Of a stretch of 23,812 bases of DNA, positions 7,854-15,499 are shown piece after piece. The DNA comes from an uncultured Eubacteriales bacterium (GTDB lineage: Bacteria > Bacillota > Clostridia > Oscillospirales > Acutalibacteraceae), in the NCBI GenBank assembly GCA_900319615.1, contig ONPE01000002.1, positions 1 through 23,812 on the forward strand, given 5' to 3'. The notes under the pieces are model-generated. The model was not told the DNA's origin, ran no database searches, and saw only the letters and a program-made list of their open reading frames with translations. Both the position numbers and the translations under genes were made by a program. How positions within the stretch are numbered: the first letter of the stretch is position 1; each line of letters opens with the position of its first letter.

Positions 7854-9358
7854 GAGAATTCCTCCTCGTTCTTAGCAGACTTGGTAAGATTGAATGTGAG
7901 CAGCGAGATCGTTGCGCAAACAATGAATACCAAAATACCAACGGCAGCAGCGAGGTTGTAGTCCTTCGAATCCATGGTCAGCTTGAACAGCCATGTTACA
8001 AGCAGGTCGGTATAGCCCGCCTGATACAGCTCGGTTGTCGTCGGTCCACCGTTCGTCAGCAGGTAGATAACGTTGAAGTTATTGATGTTGCCGATGAAGC
8101 TGGTGATGAGGTAAGGAGTGGTAACGAACAGCATGTAGGGCAGTGTGATCGAGAAGAACGATCTTGCAGGGCCCGCGCCGTCGATGGTAGCGCTCTCATA
8201 CAGGTCAGCCGGGATATTCATCAGAATACCTGAGGTGATAAGGATGGTATACGGGATACCTACCCAGATATTGACGACGATAACCGTGATTCTTGCGACC
8301 AGAGCCGTCGAATTGAGGAACAGTATCGGCTGACTTATGATGCCTAAGTTCTGCAGGAGAATGTTGATAGCGCCGTCGACCTGGAGCATCTGGTTCATCA
8401 GAAGCAGGGTAACGAACTGCGGTACCGCAACGGTAACGACGAAGAGGGTTCTCCACAGAGCCTTGAGCTTGATGCCCTTCTTGTTGATCATCAGAGCTAC
8501 GATCATACCGAGGATGTAGTTGAGCACGGTAGCGAAGATAGCCCATACGATGGTCCACTTGGTGAGCTCTACGAACGTAGCGCTCTTGCTGGCTGCGCCG
8601 GCGCCCGAAGAGGTAACGCGGAAGATCTCGGCAAAGGTATCGAAACCGACCCATGTAAAGAGGTTACCGGGAGGCATATGCGCAGCATTATAGTTGGTGA
8701 AAGCGATCAGGATCATGAAGATCAGAGGCAGTACGGTAAAGATAGAGATCGTGAGACACGGGAAAGCAAGCAGGGTAACATGGAATTTGTTATCCAGCAT
8801 ATCCTTCATCTCTTCCTTGAAGGTCGGCAGATGCTCGCCGGCTGCCTTAGCCTGATATGCTTTGTATGCGGATTTTGTGTTTGCTATGTAGATAATGAAG
8901 AATAACACGGTGATGATTATGGTCAATACACCGTAGAGAAGGATCAGCATGGAGTTGTCGCCGGGTACGCTGACGCGTGCGCCGTTGATGACCTCTCTGT
9001 GCTGAACCTCGGTACCCAGGGTACCGAACTTAGAAAGGTAGTGCCAGCCAAAGCCGACCATATATAAGATATAACCGACCTCGACAGCAAGGAAAATCAA
9101 TCCCTTGACGATCTGTCCGTGAGCGGCGTTGCCGACGCCCATGATGATGTAGGACAGCTTGGTAGCCCAATCGCCTTTGACGAAACGGGAACAGTAGTTA
9201 CCGATCCCCTTACCGATGCCGAGAAAGAAATTCTTGATGAGTCTGCCCAAGGCGCAGAAAAACTTCTTGATGTTGCCGGGCAGTGCTATAAAGAAATTCT
9301 TTAAGTTGTAAGCGAGTTTCTGAAAGGGGTTGAGCTGTACATAATCAATATATTTCAT
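7850..9358 (-). CDS. malF: Maltodextrin ABC transporter permease MalF with long N-terminal extension
   Basis: This 502-residue permease has a C-terminal part that is a standard MalF-type core with an EAA loop (ESATIDGAGPARSFFSITLP). The first roughly 190 residues are an extension: an amphipathic basic segment rich in NLKNFF/NIKKFF/LIKNFF repeats, then two extra membrane helices (around VKGLIFLAVEVGYILYM and LILLYGVLTIIITVLFFI) with a short outside loop. I chose ATG 9358 because GGGATG precedes it at useful distance; a TTG at 9373 in frame has no ribosome binding site. It partners MalG (4-base overlap) and MalE. No ATPase gene is in the cluster, as in Gram-positive bacteria that share MsmK/MalK-type ATPases. 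Confidence 0.92.
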   Translation of the reverse strand: MKYIDYVQLNPFQKLAYNLKNFFIALPGNIKKFFCALGRLIKNFFLGIGKGIGNYCSRFVKGDWATKLSYIIMGVGNAAHGQIVKGLIFLAVEVGYILYMVGFGWHYLSKFGTLGTEVQHREVINGARVSVPGDNSMLILLYGVLTIIITVLFFIIYIANTKSAYKAYQAKAAGEHLPTFKEEMKDMLDNKFHVTLLAFPCLTISIFTVLPLIFMILIAFTNYNAAHMPPGNLFTWVGFDTFAEIFRVTSSGAGAASKSATFVELTKWTIVWAIFATVLNYILGMIVALMINKKGIKLKALWRTLFVVTVAVPQFVTLLLMNQMLQVDGAINILLQNLGIISQPILFLNSTALVARITVIVVNIWVGIPYTILITSGILMNIPADLYESATIDGAGPARSFFSITLPYMLFVTTPYLITSFIGNINNFNVIYLLTNGGPTTTELYQAGYTDLLVTWLFKLTMDSKDYNLAAAVGILVFIVCATISLLTFNLTKSAKNEEEFS

Positions 9359-9373
9359 CAGTTCACATCCCAA

Positions 9374-9559
9374 TAATAAGATAGTTCGCGCTTCCGGCGC
9401 GGAAAAGCTCTCCGACAGGTTCGGAGAACCCCTCCTTAGCCTGCGGTACTATTTATATTCGAAAAGCCCCAAGTCAGGCGGAGCAGCGCCCCGCCTGACC
9501 GAAAATTCATTTAACAATCTTCAGATCGTGAAATCTACAGGGTTAATCTTACGTCAGGA
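9374..9559 (-). other. malE-malF spacer with two hairpins
   Basis: No gene is present. Hairpin 1 (9473-9499) has 9-bp arms GTCAGGCGG/CCGCCTGAC and is followed on the minus strand by TTGGGGCTTTTCG. Hairpin 2 (9409-9427) has 7-bp arms TCTCCGA/TCGGAGA. Such structures between a binding-protein gene and its permease genes commonly protect or partly terminate the transcript, so that more binding protein than permease is made; that role is inferred here. Confidence 0.6.
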
Positions 9560-10852
9560 TTACTCGTCCTTGATGTTGGCAACGGTCTTCTGAAGCAGAG
9601 TTCTGATGGTCTCTGTATCATACTTGTCGCCCTTGTAGAGCTCGTTGCCGAGATTAGCCATGGGAGTCCAGAAGGTAGCAGCCATGTTAACCTGAGGAAC
9701 GGAGAATTCAGCCTGAGCCAGAACAGCAGCAACTGCGGGCTTCTTGGTAACAACTTCAGACTCAGCAGCCTTGATGTTGCAGGGACCCCAGGAAACTTCC
9801 TCAGCGCGCTTGATCTGAGCTTCTTCGTTGGTGAGGAAGTCAGCCAGCAGCTCGGCGACCTCTAAGAACTTGGACTGTTCCTTAACGCCGATGTACTTGT
9901 AGCCGTGCAGAGAGATCATCTGCTTGTCTTCGCCGTTGACCTTGATGGTGGGCAGCTTGGCAGCGCCGAAGTTCTCGCCCAGAGCCTGCTCTACGGCAGC
10001 AGCGTTCCATGTACCGTCGATACCGGCAGCGCAGGTGCCTGCAGCGGAATCCATACCGGAAGCGATCTTGTTGTCGCTGTTGGACTCGAATACATCGCTG
10101 TACTCGTGCATCAGAGTAGCAAAAGCCTCCATGGTTGCTACTACTTCGTCTTCATTGTAATCATTGAACTGCTGGACGTCATCCTTGATGCCCTCGAGCT
10201 TCATACCGCCTGTGAAGGGGAATACACAGCTGTAGAAACCGTTGCCTGCATCCATGATGAACTTCTTGCCTGCCTTGCGGCATGCTTCGAGGATGCCCTC
10301 GAGGGTCTTAGCGTCTTCGTCGGATACGACTCTCTTGTCGTATACGAGATAGTAACCGTTGTCGCCTGTCTCGGGGAATGCCCAAAGCTGACCGTCGAGA
10401 GTAGCGGCCTTGACGGAGCTCTCGGAGTTACGGGACTCAACGTCGGCACGATACTCGTCGAATACTTCGGCGATGACCTTAGCGGTGGTGAGGTTGGTGA
10501 GCTGATCGGACGGGAAGCTGAATACGTCAGCTGCGGTCTCGGGGTCGTTCAGAAGCTGAGAAGTAACGTCGTTCTCGCCCTGTGCTACGACTTCGATCTG
10601 GATGTTCTTGTCGGGATACTGCTCTTTGAACTTGTTGCAGAGTTCTTCGGTAAGAGCGGTAACCTTGGTGTCAGCCCAAACCTTAAGCTGGATGTCGGTC
10701 TGACCTGCGAACGGATCGCTTGCCTGACCGGATTTACCGCTGTCGGAGCCTGCGTCGGAGCTTGTGCCGGAGTTGGTGTTGCCGCCGCCGCACGCTGCCA
10801 GAACAGAAGCCATCATCAAGACGGCCAGCAGTAATGCAATAAACTTTTTCAT
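9560..10852 (-). CDS. malE: Maltodextrin-binding lipoprotein MalE
   Basis: This 430-residue extracellular solute-binding protein (family 1) has a lipoprotein signal: basic MKK, hydrophobic stretch and lipobox LAAC with Cys21. A Gly/Ser/Asp-rich linker follows (about 22-48), then the two-lobed binding domain with the usual starts IQLKVWAD and DGQLWAFPE. It would capture maltodextrins at the cell surface and hand them to MalF/MalG. AAGGA lies 9 bases before the ATG. It is first in the operon malE-malF-malG and has a good promoter at 10933-10962. The name rests on the gene order and the amylase next to it; another oligosaccharide is possible. Confidence 0.9.
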   Translation of the reverse strand: MKKFIALLLAVLMMASVLAACGGGNTNSGTSSDAGSDSGKSGQASDPFAGQTDIQLKVWADTKVTALTEELCNKFKEQYPDKNIQIEVVAQGENDVTSQLLNDPETAADVFSFPSDQLTNLTTAKVIAEVFDEYRADVESRNSESSVKAATLDGQLWAFPETGDNGYYLVYDKRVVSDEDAKTLEGILEACRKAGKKFIMDAGNGFYSCVFPFTGGMKLEGIKDDVQQFNDYNEDEVVATMEAFATLMHEYSDVFESNSDNKIASGMDSAAGTCAAGIDGTWNAAAVEQALGENFGAAKLPTIKVNGEDKQMISLHGYKYIGVKEQSKFLEVAELLADFLTNEEAQIKRAEEVSWGPCNIKAAESEVVTKKPAVAAVLAQAEFSVPQVNMAATFWTPMANLGNELYKGDKYDTETIRTLLQKTVANIKDE

Positions 10853-10870
10853 AATGGATATTCCTTCTTT

Positions 10871-10916
10871 CCAAAAATATTTTTGGACAGATGTACCGAG
10901 AATCCGGACCGGTACA
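10871..10916 (-). promoter_or_regulatory. Palindromes in the malE leader
   Basis: Between the malE start point and its ribosome binding site are a perfect 16-bp palindrome CCAAAAATATTTTTGG (10871-10886) and an inverted repeat TGTACCG-N11-CGGTACA (10892-10916). Either could be an operator for a LacI-type or other repressor, or an RNA hairpin. No regulator gene is in the window. Confidence 0.5.
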
Positions 10917-10932
10917 CCTAATCACTGTATAA

Positions 10933-10962
10933 ATTTTACCATATAACCATAAGTGATTTCAA
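10933..10962 (-). promoter_or_regulatory. Promoter of malEFG
   Basis: On the minus strand, TTGAAA (10962-10957), an 18-base spacer and TAAAAT (10938-10933); each box matches the sigma-A consensus at five of six positions. Confidence 0.7.
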
Positions 10963-11254
10963 CTCCTTTTGTACTTTTTATCTAAAACATTAAATTAGGG
11001 GATGTTTTTTAGTCGTTTTGACAATTGTATTTTTGATTTATGTGTATTAGCTACAAACAGGCTGCCGTTTATTTGGTTAATATCACAAAGGCGCCTTTGT
11101 GCAATATGTCAAAGCGAATTACAAATCCATCCCGATAATCTTACGCCCGACGACTTTATAATTCTATATCAGAATTATAATCGAATCGTGTAGAACCTCG
11201 CGCCGATTTTAGTATATTTTTACTAAAAGTGTCGGATTACGCCCAAAACACACA
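10963..11254. other. Divergent malE/murE spacer with palindromes
   Basis: No gene is supported; a short + frame at 11002-11193 has no ribosome binding site and no known family. The spacer holds a perfect 18-bp palindrome CACAAAGGCGCCTTTGTG (11084-11101) and an inverted repeat TTTTAGTA-N6-TACTAAAA (11207-11228) just upstream of the murE -35 box. Confidence 0.6.
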
Positions 11255-11284
11255 TTGACATCAGGGTGTTTTTATATGTATAAT
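11255..11284 (+). promoter_or_regulatory. Promoter of murE
   Basis: TTGACA (11255-11260), an 18-base spacer and TATAAT (11279-11284): both boxes are full consensus. The leader is about 45 bases to the ATG at 11335. Confidence 0.85.
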
Positions 11285-11334
11285 ATATAGGTAACTTTAT
11301 ACTATTATTATATCTTCATCGGGAGGCTCACACA

Positions 11335-12822
11335 ATGAAGCTATCGGTTCTGCTTGAAAAATGTGAATACACGGTCGACTCCGGTTCGCTCGACATAAAC
11401 ATCAAGGACGTCATCTACGACAGCCGCAAGGTCATCCCCGGCTGCGCCTTCGTCGCCCTTAAGGGTTACAATCTGGACGGACACAAGTTCATCCCCGACG
11501 CCGTAGAGTGCGGTTCAACGGCCCTTATCGTAGAGGACGAGGGCGTCGCATACGACGGGGTCACCGTCGTCCGCGTCAAGGACGCAAGAGCCGTGCTCGC
11601 TCTGATGAGCGTAGAGTTCTTCGGCAGACCCGCTGAGGAGCTGACCACCATCGCGGTAACCGGCACCAAGGGCAAGACCACCACGGTCGCCATGATCCGC
11701 TCTATACTGGAGAATGCGGGCATCAAGACCGGCACCATAGGAACGCTTGGCATCCTGATAGACAACCGCATCTACAAAACCAACAACACCACCCCCGAGA
11801 GCTATGAGATACAGCAGGCTATGCGCCGCATGGTCAACGAGGGCTGCAAGGCTATGGTCATCGAGGCTTCGTCTCTCGGGCTCAAATGGCACCGTACCGA
11901 CGGTATCCTCTTCGACTACGGCGTCTTCACCAACTTCTCGAGCGACCATATCGGCGACAGCGAGCACAAGGATATGGAGGAGTACCTCAGCTGCAAGGCT
12001 CTGCTGTTCAAGCGCTGCAAAACGGGCATCATAAATATCGACGACGAGAACGCCGAGGGCGTCACAAAGGGTCACACCTGCGACATCGAGACCTACGGCT
12101 ACAGCGATAGCGCCGATCTTGTCGCTCACGGCGACGAGCTTATCGCGAAGCGCGGCTTCATCGGCGTGCACTTCAAAACTACCGGTGCAGAGGAGCTTAG
12201 CGTAGACGTAGCAATCCCCGGCCGCTTCTCGGTATACAACGCTCTGGCCGCTATCGCGGTGACCCGTCACTTCGATATCCCGAAGGAGTGTATCCTCAAC
12301 GGTCTTAAGACCGTCAAGGTCAAGGGCAGGGTCGAGGTCGTCCCGGTACCGGGCAACTACACCATGCTGATCGACTACGCGCACAACGCCGTTTCCATGG
12401 AAAACGTCCTGTCCACCCTGCGCGAATATAAGCCCCACCGCCTGATAACGATGTTCGGCGCCGGCGGAAACCGCCCCAAGAGCCGCCGTTTTGAGATGGG
12501 CGAGGTATCGGGCAGACTGTCCGACCTGAGCGTTGTCACCGAGGACAACAGTCGATATGAGGACGTCATGGACATCATCGCCGATATCAAGGTCGGTCTC
12601 GACAAGGTCGGCGGCAAGTATGTCGTCATCCCCAACCGCATCGACGCGATCCGCTACTGCATCGAGAACGCCGAGGCAGGCGACATCATCGTCCTCGCAG
12701 GCAAGGGTCATGAGGACTATCAGGAGATCCGCGGCGTCAAGTATCACATGGACGAACGCGAGATCATAGCAGATATCATCGACGACAACAGCGACGACGA
12801 GGAAGAAGAGAAGAACTGGTAA
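11335..12822 (+). CDS. murE: UDP-MurNAc-tripeptide synthetase MurE
   Basis: This 495-residue cytoplasmic Mur ligase adds the third amino acid to UDP-MurNAc-L-Ala-D-Glu using ATP. The domains appear in order: N-terminal UDP-binding domain (YDSRKV near 29-33), ATP-binding domain with GTKGKTT (110-116), and C-terminal domain with GKGHEDYQ. The substrate-selecting motif, DNPR in diaminopimelate-adding enzymes, is DNSR here (404-407); the arginine is kept, which favours meso-diaminopimelate, but the proline is lost. The C-terminal tail is very acidic. GGGAGG at 11321-11326 is 8 bases before ATG. The gene is outside the usual division/cell-wall cluster and is followed 38 bases later by a DtxR-type regulator. 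Confidence 0.93.
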   Translation: MKLSVLLEKCEYTVDSGSLDINIKDVIYDSRKVIPGCAFVALKGYNLDGHKFIPDAVECGSTALIVEDEGVAYDGVTVVRVKDARAVLALMSVEFFGRPAEELTTIAVTGTKGKTTTVAMIRSILENAGIKTGTIGTLGILIDNRIYKTNNTTPESYEIQQAMRRMVNEGCKAMVIEASSLGLKWHRTDGILFDYGVFTNFSSDHIGDSEHKDMEEYLSCKALLFKRCKTGIINIDDENAEGVTKGHTCDIETYGYSDSADLVAHGDELIAKRGFIGVHFKTTGAEELSVDVAIPGRFSVYNALAAIAVTRHFDIPKECILNGLKTVKVKGRVEVVPVPGNYTMLIDYAHNAVSMENVLSTLREYKPHRLITMFGAGGNRPKSRRFEMGEVSGRLSDLSVVTEDNSRYEDVMDIIADIKVGLDKVGGKYVVIPNRIDAIRYCIENAEAGDIIVLAGKGHEDYQEIRGVKYHMDEREIIADIIDDNSDDEEEEKNW

Positions 12823-12860
12823 ACAGCTTTCATAAATAACAGATAAGGAGGGAGACCCCC

Positions 12861-13235
12861 GTGGAACTGCATGAATCGGGCGAGATGTATCTCGAGACCA
12901 TACTTATACTTTCTGAGAAAAAGAGCTTTGTGCGCGCTATAGACGTCGGCGAGCATCTGGGCTACTCCAAGCCCTCGGTCAGCAGAGCCATCGGGCTTTT
13001 GCGCAACGGCGGCTTCGTTGAGGTCGGCGACGGCGGCGGACTATCCCTCACCAAAGCAGGCAGAGAGGTCGCAGAAAAGATCTACGAGCGCCACATTTGC
13101 CTCACAAAGATGCTTGTGAGCCTCGGCGTGGATGAAGAGACCGCCTCGCAGGACGCCTGCCGCATAGAGCACGTGATCTCCGACAAGACCTTCGCCGCTG
13201 TTAAGGAGCATTTTGCCCGGTACGGCAATAAGTAA
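12861..13235 (+). CDS. DtxR-family metal-dependent transcriptional regulator, short form
   Basis: This 124-residue regulator has an N-terminal winged helix (about 1-66, recognition region YSKPSVSRAIGLL) and a dimerisation/metal domain. It starts with GTG; AAGGAGGG at 12845-12852 is 8 bases upstream. Aligned by eye with DtxR, the primary metal site is kept as Met9, Cys100, Glu103 and His104 (in DACRIEH), which is the iron-type set rather than the MntR Asp set. In the second site His78 is kept but the other two ligands are Thr82 and Ser96. The C-terminal SH3-like domain of DtxR/IdeR is absent. It probably responds to Fe(II) or Mn(II); its targets are not visible, and no metal transporter is nearby. 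It shares the murE transcript. Confidence 0.88.
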   Translation: MELHESGEMYLETILILSEKKSFVRAIDVGEHLGYSKPSVSRAIGLLRNGGFVEVGDGGGLSLTKAGREVAEKIYERHICLTKMLVSLGVDEETASQDACRIEHVISDKTFAAVKEHFARYGNK

Positions 13236-13310
13236 GCTTTGTCCGTAGCTCTCTGTATACGAGATCGCATTGAGCTTGCACCCCTCAAAAAATCAAAAAT
13301 TAATGCAAAA

Positions 13311-13339
13311 ACACCCGCTGCAAAAATCGCAGTGGGTGT
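13311..13339. terminator. Terminator between dtxR-type gene and trxA
   Basis: ACACCCGCTGC (13311-13321) pairs with GCAGTGGGTGT (13329-13339) around a 7-base loop, with one G-T position. On the minus strand a T5 run follows, so it mainly ends trxA; it can also serve the murE-dtxR transcript. Confidence 0.8.
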
Positions 13340-13365
13340 CTTGGTAAAAGGGCTCTTTAATAAGC

Positions 13366-13683
13366 TCAGTTCTTTGCGTTGGCTACCGCGTTGAGCAGGA
13401 CCGCCTTGGGCTGTACGCCGACCATGCGCTCGACCTCGACGCCGTTTTTGAGAACGGCTACGGTGGGCACGCTCATGATGCCGTAGTCCATAGCGATATC
13501 CTCGCACTCGTCGATATCGACCTTGTAGACCGAGAACGAGCCGTCGCACTCGGCGCCGATCTCCTCGATGACCGGACCGAGCATCTTGCACGGACCGCAC
13601 CATGTAGCGAAGAAGTCGACCAGAGCGATACCGTCAGCGGTTTTCTCTGCAAAATTACTGTCGTTAAGATGTTCAACTGCCAT
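13366..13683 (-). CDS. trxA: Thioredoxin
   Basis: This 105-residue cytoplasmic thioredoxin is the normal length for the family. The redox motif is WCGPC with Cys29 and Cys32, and the cis-proline loop is SVPT with Pro73. It reduces protein disulfides and is itself reduced by thioredoxin reductase, encoded divergently 109 bases away. GGGAGG precedes the ATG by 7-8 bases. Two additional cysteines (Cys46 and Cys60) are present. Confidence 0.97.
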   Translation of the reverse strand: MAVEHLNDSNFAEKTADGIALVDFFATWCGPCKMLGPVIEEIGAECDGSFSVYKVDIDECEDIAMDYGIMSVPTVAVLKNGVEVERMVGVQPKAVLLNAVANAKN

Positions 13684-13714
13684 GTTTTATTCCTCCCGTT
13701 TTTTGATTTGACCC

Positions 13715-13723
13715 ATTATAACA
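13715..13723 (-). promoter_or_regulatory. Extended -10 promoter of trxA
   Basis: On the minus strand, TGT directly precedes TATAAT (13723-13715), an extended -10 element. No good -35 box is visible at the right distance. Confidence 0.5.
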
Positions 13724-13792
13724 CAGTTCAAAAGATAAATCTATAAATAATATATGAATTTTTGAATACATTATCAGAAAAGGAGCGATTTG

Positions 13793-14704
13793 ATGTTTGA
13801 CTTAGCAATAATAGGCGGAGGCGTCGCCGGCATGACCGCCGCGATCTACGCCGCAAGAGCCGGTATGAGCACCGTGATAATCGAGCAGGGCGGCTTTGGC
13901 GGACAGGCGGCTCTGACCGCGAAGATCGAAAACTATCCGTCGTATAAGGAGGTCGAGGGCTTTCAGCTTGCAGCCGACATGAAGGCGCAGGTCGACGCTC
14001 TCGGCGTTGAAAGCTCATATGCTCAGGTCAAGGCGCTGAGCAAGGACGGCGACATTTTCACCGTATCTACCGACAGCAGCGAGATCCAGGCTCGCACCGT
14101 GATCATAGCGAACGGCGTGCGCAGGCGCGAGCTTGGCATCGAGGGCGAGGATACCTTCAGAGGCAGGGGCGTCAGCTGGTGCGCGGTGTGCGACGGCGGC
14201 TTCTTCCGCAAGAAAAAGACTGCTGTGATCGGCGCAGGCAACTCGGCTCTCGGCGACGCGATCTATCTCTCGAATCTGTGCGAGGAAGTGTACCTCATCT
14301 TCCGCAGAGAAAAGCCGACCGCTACGAAGAGCTATCTCGATCAGCTTGAGAGCATAGATAACATCCGCCTGATGCCCCGTCATATCCCCCTCGAGATAAA
14401 GGGCGACCGAAAGGTCACGGCGCTGACGGTAAAGAATATCGACACCGAAGAAGAGACCGACCTCACCGTCGACGGCGTTTTTGAGGCGATCGGTCTGATC
14501 CCCGACAACGACGTTTTTGCGAATATCGTTGAGCTTGACGAACACGGATACATCATCACAGACAACGAGATGCGCACCTCTACCCCCGGTCTGTTTGCCG
14601 CGGGCGATACCCGTCAAAAGACTCTGCGCCAGATCGTCACCGCCTGTGCAGACGGCGCTCAGGCGGCTACGACCGCTCACGAATATCTCGGTACCCTCAG
14701 ATGA
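13793..14704 (+). CDS. trxB: Thioredoxin reductase-like flavoprotein
   Basis: This 303-residue FAD protein has the low-molecular-weight thioredoxin reductase layout: FAD motif IGGGVAG (7-13), FGGQ (35-38), redox pair CAVC with Cys130 and Cys133, a nucleotide motif GAGNSA (147-152) and the C-terminal FAD motif AAGDTR. The NADPH 2'-phosphate motif HRRxxxR reads FRREKPT (170-176): two arginines kept, the histidine and last arginine lost, so the electron donor is uncertain. AGGAG at 13781-13785 is 7 bases before ATG 13793, better than the TTG at 13790. It is divergent from trxA, its likely partner, and overlaps alkD by four bases. Confidence 0.92.
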   Translation: MFDLAIIGGGVAGMTAAIYAARAGMSTVIIEQGGFGGQAALTAKIENYPSYKEVEGFQLAADMKAQVDALGVESSYAQVKALSKDGDIFTVSTDSSEIQARTVIIANGVRRRELGIEGEDTFRGRGVSWCAVCDGGFFRKKKTAVIGAGNSALGDAIYLSNLCEEVYLIFRREKPTATKSYLDQLESIDNIRLMPRHIPLEIKGDRKVTALTVKNIDTEEETDLTVDGVFEAIGLIPDNDVFANIVELDEHGYIITDNEMRTSTPGLFAAGDTRQKTLRQIVTACADGAQAATTAHEYLGTLR

Positions 14705-15381
14705 CCGACATACAAAAGCGGCTCTTCGACCTGCAGGACGAGAAATACCGCGACTTCTCGATGAAGCTGACCCCGTCCGCCGACCCGGACACCTTCATCG
14801 GCGTACGCCTGCCAAAGCTGCGCGCCCTCGCAAAGGAGCTCAAGGGCACCGATGAGGCGGAAATATTCATCAACACCCTGCCGCACGAATACTTTGACGA
14901 ATACCATCTGCACGCTTTCCTGCTGTCGTATATAAAGGACTTTGACGAGGGAGTGGCGCAGTTGGAGCGGCTGCTGCCGTACATAGACAACTGGTCGACC
15001 TGCGATTCGATCCGCGTAAAGGCTTTCGAAAAGGAGCCGGAGCGTCTGCTGCCCTACATCAAAAAATGGCTCAGCAGCGGACATACATATACCATCCGCT
15101 GCGGTATCATGTGCCTGATGAATCTTTTCCTCAACGACCGCTACGACCCGAAATACCCCGATATGGTCGCGGCTGTAAAAAGCGAGGAATACTATGTGAG
15201 GATGATGGTCGCGTGGTACTTTGCGACCGCGCTCGCGAAGCAGTATGACTCGGCTGTCGGATACATCGAGAACAAGAGGCTCGATAATTGGACGCATAAC
15301 AAAGCCATACAAAAGGCAGTGGAAAGCTATCGGGTATCGGACGAGCACAAAGCGTATCTCAAAACTTTAAGAATCAAATAA
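14701..15381 (+). CDS. AlkD-like DNA alkylation repair protein
   Basis: This 226-residue, all-helical HEAT-repeat protein belongs to the DNA alkylation repair (AlkD/AlkC) family, whose glycosylases remove N3- and N7-alkylated purines. The active-site pattern W-x3-D is seen at Trp98-Asp102 (NWSTCD), and an Arg-x4-Trp pair at 167-172 (VRMMVAW) corresponds to the family's catalytic-cleft arginine region. The ATG overlaps the trxB stop as ATGA, so the two are translationally coupled; no separate strong ribosome binding site is seen. Pairing with thioredoxin reductase suggests a damage or redox-stress unit, which is inference. Confidence 0.88.
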   Translation: MTDIQKRLFDLQDEKYRDFSMKLTPSADPDTFIGVRLPKLRALAKELKGTDEAEIFINTLPHEYFDEYHLHAFLLSYIKDFDEGVAQLERLLPYIDNWSTCDSIRVKAFEKEPERLLPYIKKWLSSGHTYTIRCGIMCLMNLFLNDRYDPKYPDMVAAVKSEEYYVRMMVAWYFATALAKQYDSAVGYIENKRLDNWTHNKAIQKAVESYRVSDEHKAYLKTLRIK

Positions 15382-15456
15382 TACTACTCCAAAATAATTA
15401 TCTTTAAGATATATAGCGAAAATCTATTTTATTTTGGATCAGTGTGACATCAAAAA

Positions 15457-15490
15457 GGAGCTGTCGCAAACGCGGCAGCTCCGATTGTTT
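15457..15490. terminator. Bidirectional terminator between alkD and the Na/Pi transporter
   Basis: GGAGCTGTCGC (15457-15467) pairs with GCGGCAGCTCC (15472-15482) around AAAC. The + strand continues GATTGTTTTA, and the minus strand continues in a T5 run before GATG, so both convergent genes can end here. Confidence 0.85.
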
Positions 15491-15499
15491 TATATTGTA

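Noticed and set aside
11002..11193. 63-residue + frame in the malE-murE spacer
   Set aside because: No ribosome binding site or family resemblance; it lies in AT-rich control sequence with palindromes.
11515..12747. 410-residue open frame on the - strand
   Set aside because: It is antisense to murE, whose motifs and ribosome binding site are unambiguous.
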